From Paenibacillus xylanilyticus (lineage in GTDB: Bacteria > Bacillota > Bacilli > Paenibacillales > Paenibacillaceae), in contig NZ_CP044310.1 in NCBI RefSeq assembly GCF_009664365.1, positions 4,715,001 through 4,779,000 on the forward strand: 64,000 bases of DNA. Reading direction: 5' to 3'. How positions within the stretch are numbered: position 1 is the stretch's first letter; each line of letters begins with the position of its first letter. This document shows positions 60,813-64,000 of this stretch, piece by piece. The notes below the pieces were generated by a model. It did no database searches and was not told the DNA's origin. It worked only from the letters and a program-made list of their open reading frames with translations. A program made the translations under genes and the position numbers.

Positions 60813-63191
60813 ATGTTCTCAACGTTCAAAAAAAAGGTAAGCACTCTGCTTGTAACCGTACTGACGGTTACTTCTGCCTCTGCTGTTTACGCAGAAGCAG
60901 GTACAAATTCTCCAGGGGACAGTGCATCACTCGTTAGTACCTCCATTACGCTTCAAAGCACGCGCATCCCAGCTTCAGAAACGGATCCTGTAACCTTTGT
61001 AGCATCGATCCATCCGGATAGTTCTTCTACTGTTCGCCAGGATCCAACGGGTACAGTGACGTTGAAGGATGGGGACACCGTAATTGGCACTGCCAGTGTA
61101 GTCAATGATTCCATCCCTAGCAGAGCACTGATTTCGGTAAGAAATCTGGATGCCGGTGAACATCAGATTACAGCCGAGTATAGTGGCAACAGTACATTTG
61201 GCGGCAGCATTTCCGATCCAGTTTTACAGACGGTATCCACTACGGCGACACCTCCTTCGGAACATCCGACGGTCACGGAGGTTACTTACCTCTATCCTCC
61301 CCGGTCTGGGGAACCGTTTACGCTTGACATTAGCACCAAAACAAACCCGCAATATTACCAGGATATCGCTGGAACCGTCATCCTTATGGACGGCGACAAG
61401 GAACTAGCTGCGCTTCCGATGTTTCCTAAAGGTGTTTCCAACGGTCATGCAAGAACATCATATACAATAAACGATCTAAGTGCTGGAGATCACCACATTA
61501 CTGCTAAATATTATGGTGACACCAGATTCGGTATCGCTGATAGCGTCTCAGCTATAGTACTCCAAGTGGCAGAAGGAAATGGGACAAATACGCCAGTGCC
61601 AACCCCTACACCATCAAATGGAGAAGGCACAACTCCTCCGGAGGGCAGTGAAAACCTGTTTAATACGACTGTTACAATTGAAAGCACACGCAACCCGGCC
61701 TCAGAAGGAGAGCCCATTGCGTTTATGGCGAGAGTGAGCAGAAACTATAATGATACGTACGACATGCCGACAGGTACGGTCACCTTCAAAGATGGAGATA
61801 TCGTACTCGGTACTGCTGAGGTCGGAACGGACGTAACCAAACCGGATCTCGCATTTTATTCCGTAAGAAGCTTAAGTGCTGGAGATCATCAAATTACCGC
61901 GGAGTACAATGGAAACCGCACCTTTAAGGGCAGCACTTCAGCTCCGCTAACCCAAACGATAACAGCTGAAGCAGCTTCTGCAACAGAACACCCGACGGTG
62001 ACGAAGGTTACCAGTTATCTGAACCCATCCAAGTATGGAAACGCGGTAACCTTTTACGTAAGAGCAGAAACAAAACCACAAATATCCCGTGATATAGCAG
62101 GATCTGTAATCCTCATGGATGGTGACACGGAATTAGCTACACTTGCCATGTGGCCGGACGGTGTTGCGAATGGTGTGGCCAAAGCCTATTTCACCACAAG
62201 TGATCTAAGTGTCGGAGATCACCCGATCACGGCTAAATATTATGGCGATGCCAGACACGGAGTAGCTGACAGTACCTCTGAGGTAATGGTGCAAGTTGTA
62301 CAAGGAAGCAGTGGTACACCGGCCAATCCACCATCAGTACCAGGTGGCGACACAACTCCATCCAGTCCAACGACAGGTTCGAGTTCAGGTTCAGGTTCGA
62401 CCCCAACCGCTCCTGTTACTTCTAAACCGCAAGAACCCGCTGTACCAGGAACAACAACGGAGCAGCCAAGCACGCCGGAACAATCCGAGGATTATCAGGA
62501 TCCCAACGATATTTTCAGAAGCCGGGTAGTGAACGCAGATAGCAACGTAATTGCCGGTGTTCAATCCAGAATCGCTGAGATCCTCAGCAAAGGGGATGAC
62601 TTCGTAACCTTACAGTTTGGTGATGTTCAACAGCATTGGGCGATACCGTCTATCGAAAAATTGACCAAGCTGGGCGTAATCAAGGGTTACCCTACTGGCG
62701 GGTTCGAGCCTGATGAACAGATTACCCGTGCAGAATTTGCAGCCATGATCAATCGTGCGTTTGTGGATATGGCATCACGTGAAGTTAACCTGAATGAAGA
62801 GGATTTCGCAGCATACCGTGATATTAACAATCGCTGGTCTACCAATGACCTCAAGAGACTTGTAGCCGTTGGCGTATTGAACGGATATGAGGACGGTTCC
62901 ATCCGTCCGGATAAAACCATTTCCCGTCAGGAAATGGCTCTGATCATCACACGTGTATTGAACTCGCTTATCCTTAATATTGATACATCCAATGTACAAT
63001 TTGCTGATTTGAATGGGGCATTCGGTGCAGATGCCATCCGAAAAGCAGCTGCTCTGGGAATCTTCGAAGGTAAAAATGAGCGTTCCTTTGACCCCAACGG
63101 CGGAGCAACGCGCGCAGAAGCAATTGAAACCATTTTGAAGACTTATCGTTTAAGTCCAGCCATCAAAGAGTCATTGGAAAGTTTGAAGTAA
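60813..63191 (+). CDS. Surface protein with four Ig-like domains and three SLH repeats
   Basis: A 792-residue exported protein. The signal peptide covers about residues 1-27 (KKVSTLLVTVLTVTSASAVYA). Two tandem copies of a two-domain Ig-like unit follow (about 35-270 and 285-500): domains 1 and 3 share STRxPAS and GTVTxKDGD, domains 2 and 4 share IAGxVILMDGDxELA. A Ser/Thr/Pro linker leads to three C-terminal SLH repeats (about 600-780, VQQHWAIPSIEKLTKLGVI, SRQEMALIITRVL, GATRAEAIETIL) that bind pyruvylated wall polymer. GAAGGGGA lies 11 bases upstream. Probably an adhesin or structural surface protein. Confidence 0.85.
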   Translation: MFSTFKKKVSTLLVTVLTVTSASAVYAEAGTNSPGDSASLVSTSITLQSTRIPASETDPVTFVASIHPDSSSTVRQDPTGTVTLKDGDTVIGTASVVNDSIPSRALISVRNLDAGEHQITAEYSGNSTFGGSISDPVLQTVSTTATPPSEHPTVTEVTYLYPPRSGEPFTLDISTKTNPQYYQDIAGTVILMDGDKELAALPMFPKGVSNGHARTSYTINDLSAGDHHITAKYYGDTRFGIADSVSAIVLQVAEGNGTNTPVPTPTPSNGEGTTPPEGSENLFNTTVTIESTRNPASEGEPIAFMARVSRNYNDTYDMPTGTVTFKDGDIVLGTAEVGTDVTKPDLAFYSVRSLSAGDHQITAEYNGNRTFKGSTSAPLTQTITAEAASATEHPTVTKVTSYLNPSKYGNAVTFYVRAETKPQISRDIAGSVILMDGDTELATLAMWPDGVANGVAKAYFTTSDLSVGDHPITAKYYGDARHGVADSTSEVMVQVVQGSSGTPANPPSVPGGDTTPSSPTTGSSSGSGSTPTAPVTSKPQEPAVPGTTTEQPSTPEQSEDYQDPNDIFRSRVVNADSNVIAGVQSRIAEILSKGDDFVTLQFGDVQQHWAIPSIEKLTKLGVIKGYPTGGFEPDEQITRAEFAAMINRAFVDMASREVNLNEEDFAAYRDINNRWSTNDLKRLVAVGVLNGYEDGSIRPDKTISRQEMALIITRVLNSLILNIDTSNVQFADLNGAFGADAIRKAAALGIFEGKNERSFDPNGGATRAEAIETILKTYRLSPAIKESLESLK

Positions 63192-63243
63192 GGAATCCAG
63201 TTAAGATATCATTTCCAATATCTATTTTTAACTGCTTTATAAC

Positions 63244-63281
63244 AAAAACCGCTAGCGAAAGATAACGTTAGCGGTTTTTTA
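63244..63281. terminator. Bidirectional terminator
   Basis: AAAACCGCTAGCG ... CGTTAGCGGTTTT hairpin with T runs on both strands, between the convergent surface-protein and RCC1 genes. Confidence 0.85.
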
Positions 63282-63992
63282 TTTCGTTAAAATATTCCCC
63301 GGCATACGAATGCCGCGCCATCCACTTACATCACATTGTCCATATGTATGATCACCGACAGTAACCAACGTACCGTCTGATTGAAGCCCTACGGTATGGG
63401 CACAACCTGCCGCTACGGCAACAATATTGCGCCAGTCACTTACATTACACTGGCCATACGTATTCAAGCCTGCAGCGGAAACCGTACCGTCCGCTTTCAG
63501 ACCGATGGTATGATTACTCCCCACCGCTATCGCCACCATCCCGTGCCAGCTGCCTACATCGCATTGACCATGTTTATTACTACCCACGGCCGTTACTGTA
63601 CCATCTGATTGCAGACCAGCCGAATGGAGACAACCCGCAGCGATCATTACAACATTACGCCAGCCACTGACTTCACATTGGCGATATCGGTTATTCCCTA
63701 CAGCCAGCACTGTTCCGTCAGCTTTCAGGCCGAGGGTATGCCAGTCTCCTGCAGTTACTGCCACTATATCATTCCAACTACTTACCTGGCATTGACCTTC
63801 TTGATGCCGACCCACGGCGACCACCGTACCATCCGACTGCAGACCGATGGTGTGGCGCCAACCTGCCGCTATAGCTACAATATCGTGCCAGTTGGTTACC
63901 TCGCACTGGCCGTCCTTATTCCAACCCACAGCTGCCACGGTGCCATCCAATTTCAGTGCTATAGTGTGAACATTGCCTGTATTTGTAGCCAT
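63279..63992 (-). CDS. RCC1-repeat (beta-propeller) protein, possibly 5'-partial
   Basis: At least 237 residues made almost wholly of five to six ~41-residue RCC1 repeats of the form VAVGxNxxGQCxVSxWxDIVAVAAGxxHTxGLxxDGT, expected to form a propeller. The ATG at 63992 is only eight bases from the window edge and the frame stays open to it, so the true start may lie outside. No signal peptide or other domain is visible. Function unknown; such proteins usually bind other proteins or surfaces. Confidence 0.75.
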   Translation of the reverse strand: MATNTGNVHTIALKLDGTVAAVGWNKDGQCEVTNWHDIVAIAAGWRHTIGLQSDGTVVAVGRHQEGQCQVSSWNDIVAVTAGDWHTLGLKADGTVLAVGNNRYRQCEVSGWRNVVMIAAGCLHSAGLQSDGTVTAVGSNKHGQCDVGSWHGMVAIAVGSNHTIGLKADGTVSAAGLNTYGQCNVSDWRNIVAVAAGCAHTVGLQSDGTLVTVGDHTYGQCDVSGWRGIRMPGNILTK

Positions 63993-64000
63993 ATGTACAT

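Noticed and set aside
1..64000. Prophage, insertion sequence or integrative element
   Set aside because: No transposase, integrase, terminal repeats or phage structural genes; gene order is mostly conserved chromosomal backbone.

Overview
The window is chromosomal DNA of a spore-forming, naturally competent Firmicute, most likely Paenibacillus. The grounds are the blocks lepA–yqxA–spoIIP–gpr–rpsT–holA, comEA–comEB–comEC with divergent comER, and yqeG–yqeH–aroE–yhbY–nadD–yqeK–rsfS–(cvfB)–yqeM, together with spoVACDE, an uninterrupted sigK, and two very large S-layer-homology (SLH) surface proteins. I found no tRNA, rRNA, CRISPR array, insertion sequence or prophage. One leucine T-box riboswitch is clear.

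Layout. 1-5 kb: the 5' part of lepA, then sporulation and germination genes (yqxA-like, spoIIP, gpr), rpsT and holA. 5.2-7 kb: an ECF sigma factor overlapping its zinc-finger anti-sigma factor, with a TGCAAC-N17-CGTC promoter suggesting autoregulation. 7.4-10 kb: a small unknown gene and a secreted protein with a copper-amine-oxidase-N-like stalk domain. 10-15.2 kb: late competence genes. 15.2-18 kb: leuS with its T-box and sigma-A promoter. 18-25.5 kb: a long minus-strand cluster of ribosome-assembly, NAD, shikimate and nucleotide-hydrolase genes. 25.5-30 kb: a MoxR ATPase / DUF58 / transglutaminase operon. 30-32 kb: spoVAC-D-E. 32.2-34.4 kb: tiny membrane-protein genes of the kind found in spore formers, an M42 peptidase and an unknown gene. 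34.5-35.3 kb: a YdjM-like membrane protein. 35.4-39.3 kb: nirB-nirD-nirC behind two FNR-type palindromes. 39.5-42.9 kb: a frameshifted HD-domain gene, an Rrf2 regulator with a perfect operator, an NmrA-like oxidoreductase, and a kptA / Imm48-like pair. 43-50 kb: an RRNPP/NprR-like regulator beside a roughly 1,900-residue SLH-anchored subtilase whose reading frame is broken by one base in a G run. 50.6-54.2 kb: Ser/Thr kinase, alpha/beta hydrolase, viroplasmin-type RNase H and a helical unknown. 54.3-56.5 kb: a DUF421 (YetF) remnant and a Fur-type iron ABC transporter without a binding protein. 56.6-57.9 kb: a MarR regulator and hydrolase sharing an operator. 58-60.2 kb: amino-acid permease and sigK. 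60.4-64 kb: a tiny ORF, an Ig-like/SLH surface protein and an RCC1-repeat protein running to the window edge.

The most unusual part is the surface-protease locus. It combines a 45-bp tandem-repeat insert between catalytic residues, cohesin-like and dockerin-like modules in one chain, an SLH anchor, an adjacent peptide-sensor-type regulator, and a homopolymer frameshift. Other points worth checking are the FNR site at exactly -41.5 before nirB, the cluster-less NirD, the kptA/Imm48-like pair, the shared MarR operator with a possibly leaderless regulator mRNA, and the tiny transcription units at 32.3-32.6 kb.

Coordinates use the start codon I judged most likely, often inside the longest open frame, because a ribosome binding site (RBS) supports it. 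All family names come from recognising protein motifs by eye; no database search was run.
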